Source of the DNA: Fasciola hepatica
Taxonomy: Eukaryota > Platyhelminthes > Trematoda > Plagiorchiida > Fasciolidae
Assembly: GCA_948099385.1 (NCBI GenBank)
Contig: CANUEZ040000028.1
Span: 4,875,501-4,939,500 of the forward strand
Reading direction: 5' to 3'
DNA: 64,000 nt
The notes below the pieces were generated by a model. It was not told the origin of the DNA, searched no databases, and worked only from the letters and a program-made list of their open reading frames with translations. Of the stretch, positions 12,077 through 27,000 are shown piece after piece. The position numbers and the translations under genes were made by a program. Numbering within the stretch: the stretch's first letter is position 1; the number at the start of each line of letters is the position of its first letter.

Positions 12077-15000
12077 CTCAGCCTATATTATCCATATATT
12101 GTGGCTTTTGCAAATGATCTCTCATTCACGTGCAAAATTCCCAACTTTTAAATCATTTTTTCAGAATTATCGACACGGACGGATTTCTGAAGCTTACAAT
12201 CCAAGCTCCAAAGATTCAGGTAGCAGTGAGGTTCTTTTGTAATTGCTGTGGGATTGTATCCGCTCTCACCTTTGAAAGAGGTATTTCTTATCAAGCCAAG
12301 GTAATTAGGGTTGTTATGATTAGATAACTTTGGACAAAAGCTTTTCTTGGCAATTTATTATTAATTCATTGATTTCCGCAGTTCTATCCCTGTTATATAT
12401 GATATTGTCTGAGGAGACTTTTATCATCACATAGCTAGAGCTCGTGGTGACTGGTTGCGTGCCAACTTGCGTTGATCAAGTAGACAGGCATTCCAATAAA
12501 TACTATAGTAAACTGGAAGACAAAAAACTGATCACACACCCCTCACTGACAGCCTCATATCGATCATACTTCTCAGTCTTTCCACGGTTGAAACAGCCTT
12601 TCTCCCAACTCAGTACATGGGGCTACTGTCTGAAGTTGAAGATAAGAAAACTAATCTCTACCACTTTTGTATTAGGATGACTGGGTGCGAACAGCAGCTT
12701 GGTAATGAACTTAGTTTACCTCACCACTTGTAGCATGATTACCGAACGCATTTTGTTATTGCTATTTTTTAGACTTTATCCGACATGGTTAAAATTCAGT
12801 TATAAGAATAGATATCGTCAGTCAGAAATTTCAATGACTACGCGGTTTACCATAACTGTTTGTACCACAAGCTCTCACAGTTCAACTTAGTCTTATGATA
12901 CGTAGCCAGATTTCATTTACCAGCACATTCAACATTCACATAGATTGACGTCTACCTGTACGAATCGGAGATTTTCTCAATCATGTCCAAGGATGAACTA
13001 ACTGTCCATTAAGGTGCACGCAGTATTCGTAGGCATAGTGCCCTCCGCCAAAACCAGCGGATGCGATTATAATCCTCATTGCACTGCTTTGAGGAAACTA
13101 ACGAAAGAAAGCCGGCAACTGATTGCAATATACGGAAATGGTTAGCTAAAATTAGTGTGAGTATGGATGACATGCTGCAGAGCAAATGCTTCGTACATTA
13201 CTATAACATTCGGGCTTTCCATGCAGGGTCCTGGGAGACTGACCAACATGGCCGGTTTGTTCGCAATAACTGTGGTTTGTACATCATTAACAGTGCAACT
13301 GAATTACGCTGGTTGCTTAATATGACCACTTATCGGTTAAATATAGCATTTTCGAAGGGGTGACTTGTAAATTCCAGTGTGGTTCGCCGTCTTCTCATGT
13401 GAACTATCTAACTTTATGCTTCTGGCCTGATATATAAAGGTCAAAATCTATTCGCTACTACCGCTTTCAGTAGCAAGAATGGAAAATCAATCCAGTATTC
13501 AGAAGTGCTGTACAAGGCCTCACCCTGGTTCCACAATACTAATAATCTCACCTTTATTACTGACGATGGTGGAAAACAAATATAATAATTTCATCTTTCA
13601 GTCTATGCCAAGCAAGCGGATATCTGAATGATCGTGGAGAGCGAATAACAAAACGTGGGGGATTATGTTACATGCACACTTATATCATGATGCTCGAAGT
13701 ATGTACTACTGCTCGATTGCGGCACTGTTTGGAGTAAGTTAACAACTAACATTTCAGTCACGAAAAGCCATTAGGAAATATGTCGAAAACATAGACAGAA
13801 AAGTGGGTAAACTAGAATCAGATTTAACCACCGAGGTTGATGCCAAGTTTCTGTGCGACATTCACTTAGCCAACAAGAACAGGTGCTGAATAGGACACTG
13901 TAGAGCTGCGATAAATATGCATACTGGCCAGGATGAGTAGAAATATTTTAAGGAAGTGACTGGCAAACAGACGGGTTTTGACTTAGAGGAAAAAAGCGAT
14001 CATCAGGAATCTTTAATGCAAATTATTCACAGGTGTAAAAGTGTGGATCGTATATTTTGATGAGAAATGCTACGAAAAGCAAATAAACACGACTGACGAT
14101 AGTCAAACCACGGTGTAGTGAATAAAAGTGCTTTGAAAGTGGACCAGGAAAAATTACAGGAGAGCAGCAAAGCTAGGTAGAGAACACGGGTGGATAAGGA
14201 AAATGACGATAACTTGTTCGGCACAAAATTGCCTGGGTCTGCGGATTTAAAAAGAGAGTCAATGCAAATTTCTTGCACCGTCTAAAATTTCCGTAGAATA
14301 TACGTAAGTTGGTGGCCATAGTAACACATAAGTAATTAAGCGACTGAGCTCCAAAAGCAGGAACAGAATTAATAACCGTTTCTTTATTGGGATAAGGAGA
14401 TCGAGAAAGGGTTAGTATGCACTGGAAGCATTTAGAAGTGTTGAGACGTGGGCCAGAATGAGAGGAGACTTTCTGAATATTCAACAATTTCTCAGAATAA
14501 GATGTGTTGTCGGGCTGACTGGAGACGACTGACAAAGCAATAATTTTCGGCATACCTAAAATTTTGTGAAAGATGAGCCGTGGATAAGTCGCTCAAAAAA
14601 ACTATCCATAGATGGGCGAATAAATAAAGCACCCGACTTGATAGCATCTATATTGAAGTTGCTTGACCAGACCCACTGATTGCAAGGAAGCTTTCCGTTT
14701 GTGGTACTCAGAAAAATAAGCTGACAAAAGACTTCTTCAACCTTCCTATCCTCCTTGTAGTTTAGAATAGAGTGGCGTTTCACAGAAACCTGGTCATGAA
14801 GCTAGTAGGCTTGTTGTTTTTGTCTCTTCAGGCATTCTAACAGAGGAGAAGCTCTCTTGCTGCAGTTGAAAATACCCTTATCGTGGGACAGCACAGGTTG
14901 AATATAGCTTTCGGGTAATTGTACTTAACTCTAGGGCTTCAAAGAAACATTCAAATGAGAATGACCAACATATAGTGAAAAGGGATCTTTCAAGAGGTGC

Positions 15001-18000
15001 AGTGTTGAATGATGATGGTAGTCACTTTTACTTGTTTCGTCTTGCCGAGTGAACTGTAAGCAGAAAGTGAGTAAACTCTGGGTCCAACGATAATAAGAGC
15101 ACAAGTACTCGGTCAAACAAGAGCTTTCAGTTTTTTAAGGATAACTTAAAAGCAGTATTTATTGTTCTGTCCAACGCAGCATAATCCGGGTTGTCATAAG
15201 ACATAGGTCACTTACACTAAAAACGAGTTGGAGATGTATGGATGCATGAATAAAATCACCGACAACAATGCGTAAATATTCAGAAATTAATGAAACTTAA
15301 ACAATTAGGAGAGAGTCAAAAACCTGATTCATGCTCTCCGGGAGTAAAACGGAGCAATATACAAGCGAATTATCACCGTACCGTAAAAAGGAGAGTTCTG
15401 GTTGACATTTACCAACCACGAAGGCAAGGCTGTTACGGTAGAAAGAGGAAAAAACTTCGGATCACAAGGAAATGATGTATGCAGTCGCACCATCATCAGC
15501 TCTTTTTTTGTATCATTTCCCGTCTTGACGAAAACACTCAAACTTTTCGAGAAGGATGATCTCGTATTCAATATTTCCAATTACCAAAGAAACTGTGATA
15601 CAAACTATACAGCTACTATTGTGGATATGAGGATCCAGAACATTGGTTAAGAAAGGCTTTCACCCAAAAAGGGACCTAATGTTGGCACTGGATGGCGCGG
15701 TGTTTTTTCATCTCCCTTTGTGTTGTGCGACTAAGAACAATCAGCCAACCGGCAAGCTTGCTTTTCTTTGTCCAGAGCAATTTAGGCAATGATAAATACT
15801 GAACCTTCAAATTTTGTTTGTTTGATATCTCTGTCATTTCAATAAACATCTATCAAAGGCTCAATTTGGTTCATAAAAAAGTACAGCTTTCCATCGAGTA
15901 CGAACCGGGCAATACTTGCGCTGCACAGTAAATACGGCTGAGAGTGTCTGTTCATGCCCCTCGGTCCACGGAAGGCAGTGGACCAAATGTCGCCAACGAG
16001 GAAGTCACTCGTATACTCCATCGCACTTTTTTCTCATGCACAATGCATCTTGTTGACAGAGCAAATGCGTTCCTTGTGATTCGCCTGCCATTTGTTCATG
16101 TGCACTGCAGTTCGTCGAAGGGGTTGCAATTCAGAGACAAAAGCTAGTGTGTAATCAAAAATAGTTCTCTTCAGAGGCATTGCCTCAGTAAATATTGGGC
16201 ACTGAGAATCCACCACTGATTATTTTATACCTCCAATCATAAGTAGGCATGCAATTATACAGGGCCAATTCCATAATTTAAGGGGAAGCGGTGGTTCAGA
16301 AAGAAAATGCAATCTGCTTGCGAATTCAACTAACCATAGGTGTCAAAATTGTGCCTTTGGCCCCTGTGTTGCATCGCACGTGTTCATGACCCTGGAACGA
16401 GCTATTTTGTTACAGATCTTGTCGCAATCTTTCGGGATACCTGACCGAGTGTAACCACCAACCACAATCACTAGTATTCAGATATGCTATATGATAGTCC
16501 GGGCAAATCTTGAACTTTACTGGAACGACACAATGCGTATGTTCCTGTCACTAAACAATCCGAACCAAAGGATGCTTTTGACAAACGAGTTATCTGTGCC
16601 TTCGTGTGCGCAGCTACTCGTTCCCAAAAATGTGGGCTTAGGATGACGGAGTAAAAGTGTACGGTGTATGATTTTACACTGGGATTACAATGTCACGACA
16701 GATGAAGGACAAAGCCGATCGTCACAAATGGTCAGCATATTATCACAGGTGCGGAAAATGTCAGTTAACCGAGGTAGGTACGAACTTGCTGCAACCTCCA
16801 CGTTTTGAATTCCCGCCTACCTACCATCCAAATGTACTTTGCTTCATAACCCCACCGTAATTTGCTTAACTTGGTGGGCATCGCTCTGGTATTTGCAACG
16901 ATCCACACGTATAAACAGTATCTTCTGTCAATCTGCTCCGCAAGCAGACCGACGCAACCACAGCAAATATCATCATCCGCTTATAATTATTACCAGTAAT
17001 TCCGACTTATTCCTTCCCACGTAAATGTGCATGCTCTTTACTAGAATCAGTATACTAGTATTGCGAACTATCAATGCAGTGATTCGCTAAGCCCAGTTAT
17101 CAGCTGTTTTACGCTCAAAACATGGAACACAATCAACAAAACGCAAAAGTAAGGTGGTCCTTAGTGAAGTGGGCGTGTTTGTAAAAGCTTTCATATACAC
17201 TGACCCCCCACCTCCAAGATTTAAAAATTTTGACTGCAAAAAACCTCTCAGCAGGAAAAGCTTATCTACGGAAAACTTTCCAACATGCAATAACCCCCCG
17301 CCCTCGCCCCAGAACAGAACAAAGAAGAACTTCGAGAGTAGTATATTTAGGAATTTCATTTTCCGAACAGAAATGGTTGTGCACTTTTAAATATGCAAGC
17401 TATCCACCAAAATCTGACCTTCCTCCACCTGGATAGTCAAAACATTGTACATTTGGGAAATTCTTCATAGAAATCAAAGTGCTTTTCTGTGAAATGTATG
17501 TTGCAATCTTTCTCCACCGGCCACTCATTAGTTTATGACTAAGCAACCTTTAAAAGATATAACAGTGCCAACCCGTCGGGTCACGCTCACAGTCAATAGT
17601 CCGATATATAATGTATTTTGGCATATAGTCCCCATTCTCCTCTAAATGGTTTAAGTTGCAGTCTGTGATCAAATTCCCCCCCGAGTTGATCACATAGTTG
17701 TTAGACTGGATTGAGATTGGGTGATCGAGTTGGACACGGGGTAGTCTTTTTACCGTGATACGTATGCCACTCGCGTACGACAACGGAATGATGTACAGCT
17801 GCGGAGTTATCCTGAAAAATCACTGCAGTAGTTGTGATCAACAGTAACAGGATGTGTCTTTTCAGGTCTACCAGTTAAACCTGATCAATGACAGTGCCTT
17901 CTGGGAATGCCAGCTCACTTCGACGTTCCTTCCAGGTGGCTCCCAAACCTGCACTGAATATCTAATGTGCTGCATTGCGGCTGCCGTCATGAACAAATTA

Positions 18001-21000
18001 ACTTCATAGCTTTGATTCTTAACCCGCCTTCGATGATCATGTTCAAATAACGAAATACTAACTCGTCGGTTCAATTAATGCACTCCCATGGCTAAGTTGA
18101 CTGATCAATCTGCATGCGGTCCGTCTTGAAGGCCCACGATCACGTGGTGTGACTTCTCCGACTCCCACCTTCTAAGTGCTCGCCAGACGACTTTCATCTT
18201 GTGAGTATCATGTGAACTCAAAAATAAAGTGAAACGTGTGGGCTGACAAACGACAGAACATAAATAATTAAGCGTCTGACCATAGCAATCTCACCACTTC
18301 CACTCACGCAACGGTAGACTGTACGATGTAAAAATACAACTGTGTTGGGCTTGCCTGAAATATTCTGAAAGGTAAGAAAACTCAAAACCAAATTTTTTTT
18401 TTCCGGGGAGGGGCAATCATGGCAAATATTGGAAAACTTTAAGGCTGTTCACCTGTTTAAAACTTACAACAGGACCTGATCGGAGAACGGTAATATCTCC
18501 CGGGAATTGAGAGTCGGGTCTTGGTTTAAAAATTGGTCATGGTCAATGGAATTCGTTCTTTGTCAGTCTTTGTTCTACTGACACAAGCCTTCCGGAATAT
18601 TGTGGTTCTGCAGCATGACCCTGTCTTCAGGATTCCGCGATCTTTTTGGATGACGGTTTTTGTTATAGTGATTCTAGCTGCAGCATAGATATAATAATAG
18701 ATTTTGCACGGATCAGTATCGCAAACCTCGTCAACCACGGTGGGGTTCGAACCGCTATACACATTCAACTTGATGAATCCATTCAAAACTCATTTAATCC
18801 AAAACATGTGGTCCATAACACAAAAATATTGGTTTTTACAAGCAACTTCATTGTGCGAGTCTGACACATTCCATTTCCCTATTTGACTGCATTACCTGAT
18901 AATTGTTTTTGACAATCATGCACTCGATCGAATTTCGCAACCCAACACCATTCGACACAAGTATGCCAACCATTAATTATGATTTTATATCGAATGCTGC
19001 TATCTCGTGTGTTTCATCAGGTTTTACTGCCTGTGGATGGGGTATCTTGAACACTGAGCAAGAACATATTCACTTGTAAGGTCGCATGAGTTCTGAATTC
19101 TTTTCATGCAATTAGGTTGTCAAAAAACGTTTGACCGGAGTTAGGAAGGATAGTGCTGCTAAAAGTACTTGGATTATCAGCAAAGTGAACGAAAAGCTTG
19201 GTAAGATGTGTTCAGTTCAGTTCATTCCATTCAACCATCAACCTGCGCTCTGGTTCTGGTTGGTACCTCACGACGTCGTCCAATTGAGGACAGAATGAAT
19301 GGAAGCTTCAAGCGAAAAGTAGCCGGAAACAAGGGTACAAGCGGAGACCACGAAAACAAAGAAAGAACTCGAAATTAACTACTCCACTAGCCGCCACATC
19401 TAGCCATGTCTCTCACTGCTTCCAACCATCTGGTAAGTGGATCTCGTGGACCCCAACCCGGAAGTCTAACAAGTCCTACTTGGCCAGGTCCACTGGTCAA
19501 GTTTTCTATACCTTTTTGCCATGTCACTTTTATCACAACCTACCTCGGAGAACACGGTGAGCTGAGAAAGTCTATCGGTGGATATGCGTAACACATGTCG
19601 CAGTTATCTTAATCTGTTTAGTTTCACCACTTGTTCCAGTGACTGATCACTGGTTCCTAACATACTACGCCCAATCTCAGCATTGCTGATACGGTGCTCC
19701 TGACATATTCCAACAGCTCTACAGAGACAGCAATGCTCAAGCACCGGCAGTTTTTGCCTATATATACAACCTAATAGCCATGTTTCTGAACCGTAAAAAA
19801 GAAAGGATTAAATTGTTACAGTGTACTCCTGACACATGATAGACAGCCGCGGACCGTAGCTTCATTCCTCGGTGGTCAGATTTGTAGTTATAAAATGACT
19901 TCAGCTCTGGGAGTGGTTCAACACGGAAGTGCTCTTGTGACAATCTTTTGCACTTCCAATGGGCAGTATCTCTCTATACCATTTTGAGATTGAGTTGCGA
20001 AACTTTCAAATAGATGTGTGGAATTAGCACGTAAATTTGCAAAACTATAAATTTAATTTGAGAACAGGAATCGACTGTTTGTTGTCACGTCGGTAAGTTG
20101 CATTTCATTGGTCAACTGGCTGTGAGCCTTTCTGACTGATGACTGGCCACTGAGGCAGTCTGTTTTATCTACGTTCTTTTCGTTCAAAGCGACACAGACC
20201 TCGGTCGCCCGACTTATCACACTCACGGACGGATTTCTACCCTGTGGATCAGTGGGGTCACGTGATCTGAGCAAGGGAATCAAACTGTCCATCAATGGAA
20301 AAATGGTGCATTGCTTTAGACACCTTTAGGCTGGTGCGAATGTTTCTATTACCCAGTAGAAGGAGTTCTGATATCGATATCCGAATAGCATCAGCATACA
20401 GTTCATAGACGTGGTACATGAATGAAAATAGAATCACTCGCGGGTTTCTCTCTTATCAATCAGGCCTAAGTGACTTTATCAACTGTGGCACGATGCAGAG
20501 GGCATCAAAAACCGAACGAGCAGCGTGACATGTTATACAGTTGATGTTCAGTTGCAGTTTTGTCAGGGATGCCTATAAATAGCCAAAGTTTCGATTACCA
20601 CGAATAACCGCTTTCAAGGCAGATTCATAGCCGAACCAAATCAATATTCAATCCAATTGTGCCGCAGAAATTCACATGCACCACTAAGGTCATTGTACGT
20701 ATTCAGCCCTGATGACAAATTGACTACTAATTTCGGTATCCACGCGAGTCTGGTGGCACAAGTGCCAACAATTCGCCTCTACTTCATGTAATACGTTGTT
20801 CTATGTTTACGGTAACTAATTGCGTCGCTCTTAATCCAGCTGTCTTCACACAACAATGATTCAATGAATCTCAACCAATGCATTCTGCTCTTTATTCCGA
20901 GAAATACCAACACCAAGGGAATCTAGTAGAACGGAAGAACCTCTTACTGGTTATTATTATTTTGGTTGAATTCAATCCTTTCCGAATTAGGCGATGATTT

Positions 21001-23197
21001 TGCGTCGAATACTTCTGAAAATTTAGTCACATTTGGAGCTCAATAAAGATTACTACTCTAGTAATTATGGTTGATGAAGCGCCCAAAATGTTTTTTTCAT
21101 TTACCTAAAAACAGTAGCAGTTTCAGAAATACCAACAACTCATGCGATAATTCCAAAATCCTCTACTGGGCTTCATTACTAGTCCTGACTTCTGGATACT
21201 TTAGAATAAGTCTGATCGGCGGTAGTCAAACGATCATCATGGTGAGATTCAGGCCCTCGAGTCCCGTGTTCAAATCGCCTAACGGTCTCAAGTGATTTCC
21301 CAGTTAGTAGCTTTTAATTAGCCTCAGTACCCTCCCTCAAATATGGTGGTACTATTATATCATGAGGAATAAATAAATTAAACCATGGATAAACAAAACG
21401 AATCATGCGTATGTCCCAATAGTGAAAATCTCTGACGACTAAGTCTGAAATACAGGATGTGAATACCGCCACTGCCATTCAACTCTAGTTTCGCCCTAGT
21501 GTTCGACTCTTTACAAGACCCGATTGACGATAGGATTTTTACGGGCTCCCGCTGCACAACTTGGGTTCATTACTGACAATTTGGCTTTGTGTTGCAACAG
21601 GCCCTCGTCTTCATTGTGTGTGTCTTCTGAGTTCCCCGAAGAAAATACAAGCTCCAATCTCATCTGCGAAATAAGCATTCCAGTGTTCATATATTCGGAA
21701 GGCTTTGTGGATCCAATAACGTCGCGGTTTTCACAAAAGGTCGTGGAATCTGAACAGCCTGTTTTGATACTCGAACCCCAAAAACCATTTTCAGTAATCA
21801 AAGGAAACGCCTCAAAGTGATCAACTGGTACCTCAGAACCTTTCAAAAGTGATTCGCCACCGAATTCTTGCGACCGTTGAAGCAGATGTAATTAGCCTTC
21901 AAGGTTCACTTTTCAAAAGTGATTCAATTAATCACTCTAACTGCCGTGGATTCGAATCGGGGTTTGCTCACAAACTGATGAATCTTATGGTGTAACTCAC
22001 TGATGTAACCGGAAATGGCCACATCCGAGCACAAGTGACTTAACCCAAATCATGCCAATCCTTTCTCGTGTTGAATTTTCAAACCCAAAACAGGAGTCTT
22101 TCTATTTCTCCGTACGCACACCTCATAAGTTAATTATTTCATTATCTTTAGGACCTATAACTTGTAAGAGTTCACAAACTCCCTGCACATGTAAGTATAT
22201 GTGCCAGGAGATACATATACTAAAAACGAGCTTGTTTGCTAATTTCTTCTTCAAAAAGTGCGTTTCACTAGACCGTCAAAACCACATGCTCTGTAATAAA
22301 ATGTAACGCCCATCTGTTACGTCACTCAACCTTTAAAACCTGAGAGATAAAAATCATTCCTGGGAACTATAGATATGCTTACATAATCACCTAATTAACT
22401 CCGGTTTATATGAATACGTCTCATTGTTTAACCCGCAGCTGGCAACTTAATGAAATGAACTTATGGTTCCTACATTTGTCTCAATTTATTCTTGTGTCTT
22501 CAGCCTTCATGTCAAATTTACCACGGTCTAATCCGTTCTTCGCTGCGCACACTCCGTGCTTCGTGTTCAACCCTTACGATGAAGGTATGCCAACGCATCG
22601 CTCTTGACAGCAAGTATTTTGTGTACCAGCATTATTCACTTTGTCCAGGTTCCTTTATTTATGCCGTCTGTTTGTGCAAAAAGACTCGTGTGAAAAAATA
22701 CCTCACTATCGTGGATCAAATTAGGGGAATATCCACGGGCACCCATTGATTCAAAGGACGGAATTCCAAAACAAAATTTCAAAACAGCTTTTATTGCATT
22801 CTATTGCAACAACTTTCCAGGAAACAAATAAAACATTTCGTGAAATCAATTTATTTGTTAGTTGTCTAATATAATTTTGTTATTCACACTCAAAACAAAA
22901 ACCCGTAAAGGAATCTCCTGTCTTCACCAGGGATTAGAATGAGATCAGACTTTAGTTAAGTTGATGTTGTTTGTAGGCAGTCTATGACAGTTGCCAATAA
23001 CCGTTCAGTTGTATTTCACTTCTTCCTCTGCCATCAACTTATCCCGAGATTAGGGCCAGCAAAAGTCGTTTGTAATCACCAGTTGTTTCACTCTGAAAGG
23101 GGCATATAAAAAATGCATGCAATAAGTGGCGGAAAGCAATCAGCATCAAAATCAAATCTGCTTAGTAGTCAGAATATCTTTGAATTTCCGCCACATG
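12077..23197. other. about 11 kb without a supported gene
   Basis: Open frames here are short and lack homology. At 21511-21846 both strands are open for about 100 codons, with no family recognised. At 21230-21290 a GTGTTCAAATCGCC motif resembles a tRNA B box and may be a SINE head. C-rich and A-rich low-complexity sequence occurs around 17200-17440. At 14027-14783 the minus strand has three successive mid-length frames that may be retroelement debris. Nothing is strong enough to annotate as a gene. Confidence 0.35.
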
Positions 23198-23284
23198 CTA
23201 ATCTCTGTGACACCAAGGAAAGTTTGTGATCAGCCAAATGCTACTAATTGCTACCAAGCGTCCCAGTCTTCGATAAAAACCAGA
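23198..23284 (-). CDS. possible terminal exon of the annexin gene
   Basis: Annexin exon 5 ends in phase 0 at 23878 and lacks the usual last dozen or so residues (family pattern GDTSG.Y..LL). Below it on the minus strand, an AG at 23286-23285 followed by an open frame reads SGFYRRLGRLVAISS and ends at a TAG, 28 residues in all. SG.YRRL.. resembles the annexin C-terminal helix, but the preceding pyrimidine tract is weak and the DT before SG is missing. It is offered as a candidate only; the real exon may lie elsewhere. Confidence 0.2.
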   Translation of the reverse strand, partial: SGFYRRLGRLVAISSIWLITNFPWCHRD

Positions 23285-23877
23285 CTTCGCGCGAAGTACG
23301 TAATGTCTTTGAGAGGTCAACCTTGGTCCGATTGTTATCGAACTTGAAGGGTGGAACAGACAAGCATTCATTCGGGCTTCTGAGCTTGGCATTTAGGCCG
23401 CAAATAGTTCACAAAGATGTTATTACCTAGTGGGGCAACGAAAACCTTTTGACCTGAGCACCAATTCAAAGCTCAAACACCTTTAGATGTGGTTTTATTT
23501 TAGAATCCATGGGATGATCGGTCTAATATTAGTTTATATTATATGTTATTATGCATCTATTAGTATGTAATATCATAAGAAGCGATTTATTTTTTCTCTA
23601 GAAATTGACTTCCTGATCTCTTATAGTTCTCTTTTTCCTTAGACACGTGATTTTTCGTGGAACCCACACGATTACTATAACACAACAGTTACTAATCCGC
23701 TAAATCATCATTGGCAGGTCGTATCTCTGTACCCACACTTCATTTCCTTATGTTTTCAATCAGTAACATAGACTTGAAGATCTTAGATAAAAAACGGAAA
23801 ACGTAGGGAAATAAGTATTTCTTCATTGGCATGATTAGGAGATATTTTGAATAAGTGTTACCAAAATGATTGCTTAC

Positions 23878-24059
23878 CGATACCCATGATTCCAAGGTCT
23901 TTCCGTAGTCTTGCGCGTACACCTCTTTTATCTTTGCCAAGTCTATCTCACATCGGCTGACAATAATCCGAATCAGTGTACGATCTCTCGTGCCCAATCC
24001 CTTCATGGATTTGTAAAGCTGATAAGCAAAGTACTTCGGTTTGTTTTTGATACATCGTA
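23878..24059 (-). CDS. annexin exon 5: repeat 4
   Basis: The acceptor tcatttccag precedes [20 protein letters not shown], then [20 protein letters not shown] and [19 protein letters not shown], with a GTAAGC donor in phase 0. It contains the conserved IRI.VSR.E.DL...K..Y...YG..L of the last annexin repeat. Confidence 0.93.
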
Positions 24060-27000
24060 CTGGAAATGAGCAAAAATATGCATTGAATCTATTGGAGAGG
24101 AGATTTCTCACAACTGATTACTGTCAGTGGTTTTAACTGCTCTCGACATTTTTAATGTCACAGCAAATCAAGAAAATTCTCTAGATCGCGAGCGAGTAGC
24201 ATTTGCTTCGTTAAACAAGTGTGGACAAGCAAAATGTTCTATACAGTTTTGTAGATTTTGATTTCACTATAAAACTGTGTATCCCATCTAATCGAGTTGT
24301 ATTCCTTTACCCTTTACCACTATTCTACTTGGTGACTGCTGCAGAGTTTAGAACATCGAGCTAGTGAACACACTTAAAAAGTTTAAAATTACCTGCCGTT
24401 ACTTCAGAATGAAAGGCTTTGATTGCCCACGTGAAATCAGATTAATGCCAGATTTGGCCGACTTGTTGAAGCACTATACGGCTACGATAAAAATCAGCTT
24501 ATCTTCGTACTCAATTGGTTTAAGATTTACAACTGGACGCTATTTTAGTGTTTTCCCAATTTCTTACACCATAGTTGGCCAGCCACTGCTTTTGAATCAC
24601 TGTTATCACTCAAAGTATGTCAAACTTGGTTCCTGGGTAACTCTACTCCTTAACACTTGTTCGTCGTCAACCTCAACATTTCTTTTCCAGATAAGTCAGT
24701 TAGGTATCAAGAACTGACTTACTTTTTTACAAGCATCCAACTTTTCTGGTTAATGAATTTTTCGTTAAGTGAATTATTTTCCACAGATAGATTGGTACTT
24801 ACCAATAGAGAGCATTGATTTCAACAAATCCCCGCTCATTTCAGATTTGAGGGCCTTTTCGATGTCATTTTTACTCACATTTCCGTACTCTTCAAACACA
24901 GCACGAAGGTGAGCAAAAGATTTCGATCCCAAAATCATAATGAACCTGTCGATGATGATTAGAGAAATGCGTGCATTTTTTGCAAAATATGAAATATGGA
25001 AACATTCTGATGAACTCAAATAGCGTAATTTTCCTAAATTTTATCAGATCGCCGAAGTCCGCCGGGGGAATGAATATAAAAACTATCCGCACATAATAAG
25101 GCGTTTTTGCACGTATCCAGTGTTAGGAATGTCCGGTAAGACTTCCTCCAGTGAGGTGAATAAAATTGCTCATTGCACTGTTTCACTATATTGAATGAAG
25201 TGAAAGTTCGGAAGTCTGAAGTCAAGATTGATTCTGGTCTGTTCGTACATATCTAGACAGTACTTTTGTCTGGTAAGGTTTTATCGAATGTAATAGGAAA
25301 AAACACATTATTTACATTAGAGATTCGTTGGTCTAATATGGTGGGAATGGAAAAAGGATTTCTTCATTTTTTTGTTCTATCAAATTTAAGAAACTGAATA
25401 CACTACAACCATAAATTTCATAAATTATTTGGATGGCTTGCAAACGAATCGATGTAAACTAACTTTGACTCGTCGGTTCCGAGCTTCTTCTCCCCGGCGC
25501 TGTACAATTCTTCCGCGTCACGTCTGGCAGCAGCACGATCCACGGTAGTACTTTCATCCCTATTAGCTTGTATGAGACTAACCATGATTCTTTTGAAGTA
25601 TCTTGAAGTGTCGCTAACAACATCCTTTTCCAAGTCTCTACCGTGCACTGTGAAGAGAAAAAAATGTCAGATGAGCCCTCAGTAAGGCAATCTAAACAGA
25701 TACGATGCAGTGGTCTTTGGAATTCTAACATGAATAGGCCTGCTCCAAAACAACCTCAGGAGATGCTTTCTACATTAAACAAAACCTTGTATACGTGTGG
25801 CTTCCTCGATGTCATCTGAAATTAGAATCACAAATGGTTTGTAATAGAGTCTGTATATACCTTTAAATTTTCTCAGTAGCATTGACAAAGTCAATTACAA
25901 CCAAGTCCCAGACCCAGCACCGTTGTAACAAAGCGGCCCGTGAATTGTCCTTCATATCACTCAAACCAACCTCATTGAATTGGTGTGGAAATAGGTTTCC
26001 GAAATGTCTTGCCCGATTGACCACGGTCCTCACACCTGGTTGATCAAAACAAGTGATCCAACGAGCCGACCTTCAAAGCAGTCTATGAGGTGCCTTACAG
26101 TACATGAAAAAACTCCTTGTTCATGCACAAAGATGTCAGCACAAAGCGGTAGTGCCAAATAGGGTGAGGTATCTCCTAACCAGAACTGAAGCAAAACCCA
26201 ACGGCGGAACATTTCCGCCTTCCACGGAAAACTGTACGGAGTGTGATCACGAATGATTTAGCACTTCGAGAGCTTCCCGTGTAGGCAACGCTTTACGAAG
26301 GTGATAGCCGAAAGTGTTGCAAACATTTGATGAAGTAAAATATACCATTTTTCAGTGGCTTCTGAAGGTGTGTGGAAAGCACGGTGAATTCCCCCGTTTT
26401 CTCAAGAGTGCTCTGTAGGAAGGTCATGCACTTTACTGCCGGACTTCAAAGGTTTCAAAAGTTAGTCCAACGGTTGGAAGGAGAGACATACATTGGGATC
26501 CTACAAAGTAAGGGGGGGGGCTTTCATTTAGTTAATTTCTGGCCAACACTTTGGATGGTCAGCGAGGAAAGTCATCTAATAATAAACCATCAGATTAAGA
26601 ACATCCGCACTGGATTTGAACTTCTCTTGAGCACGAATAGTTTATCTGTATGATGTAGCGGTGTTGAAAAAATGCTGATAAGCTTCCTCTGTTTAACTTT
26701 TTTAATTCTCTGCCACGGAGGAGTTGAATTCTGGCCAAGACTATGGCAAATGAAAATCCTTACTCTTATTTCTCAACCTCCTAACAACTTACCTTCCATT
26801 CAGCTTTAGCCTCCTTCCAAAAAATTCAAAGTGTGTGGTATACATTGGGTAATTTAAGATTTACAACCACCAAGAATGGTTTTAAACCAATCAGAAATTC
26901 TCTCAATGATCTAAGAAACAGTTCAAATAGCAAAACAGTTAAGACTTTCTCATGTTACTTTCAGGAAAATCATGAATTTGCTATTTATGGCTTAGTGGAA

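Noticed and set aside
12165..12219. exon-like 55-bp segment with a good acceptor (attttttcag) and a GTAGCA donor
   Set aside because: It is too short, has no partner exons or homology, and lies just outside a MITE.
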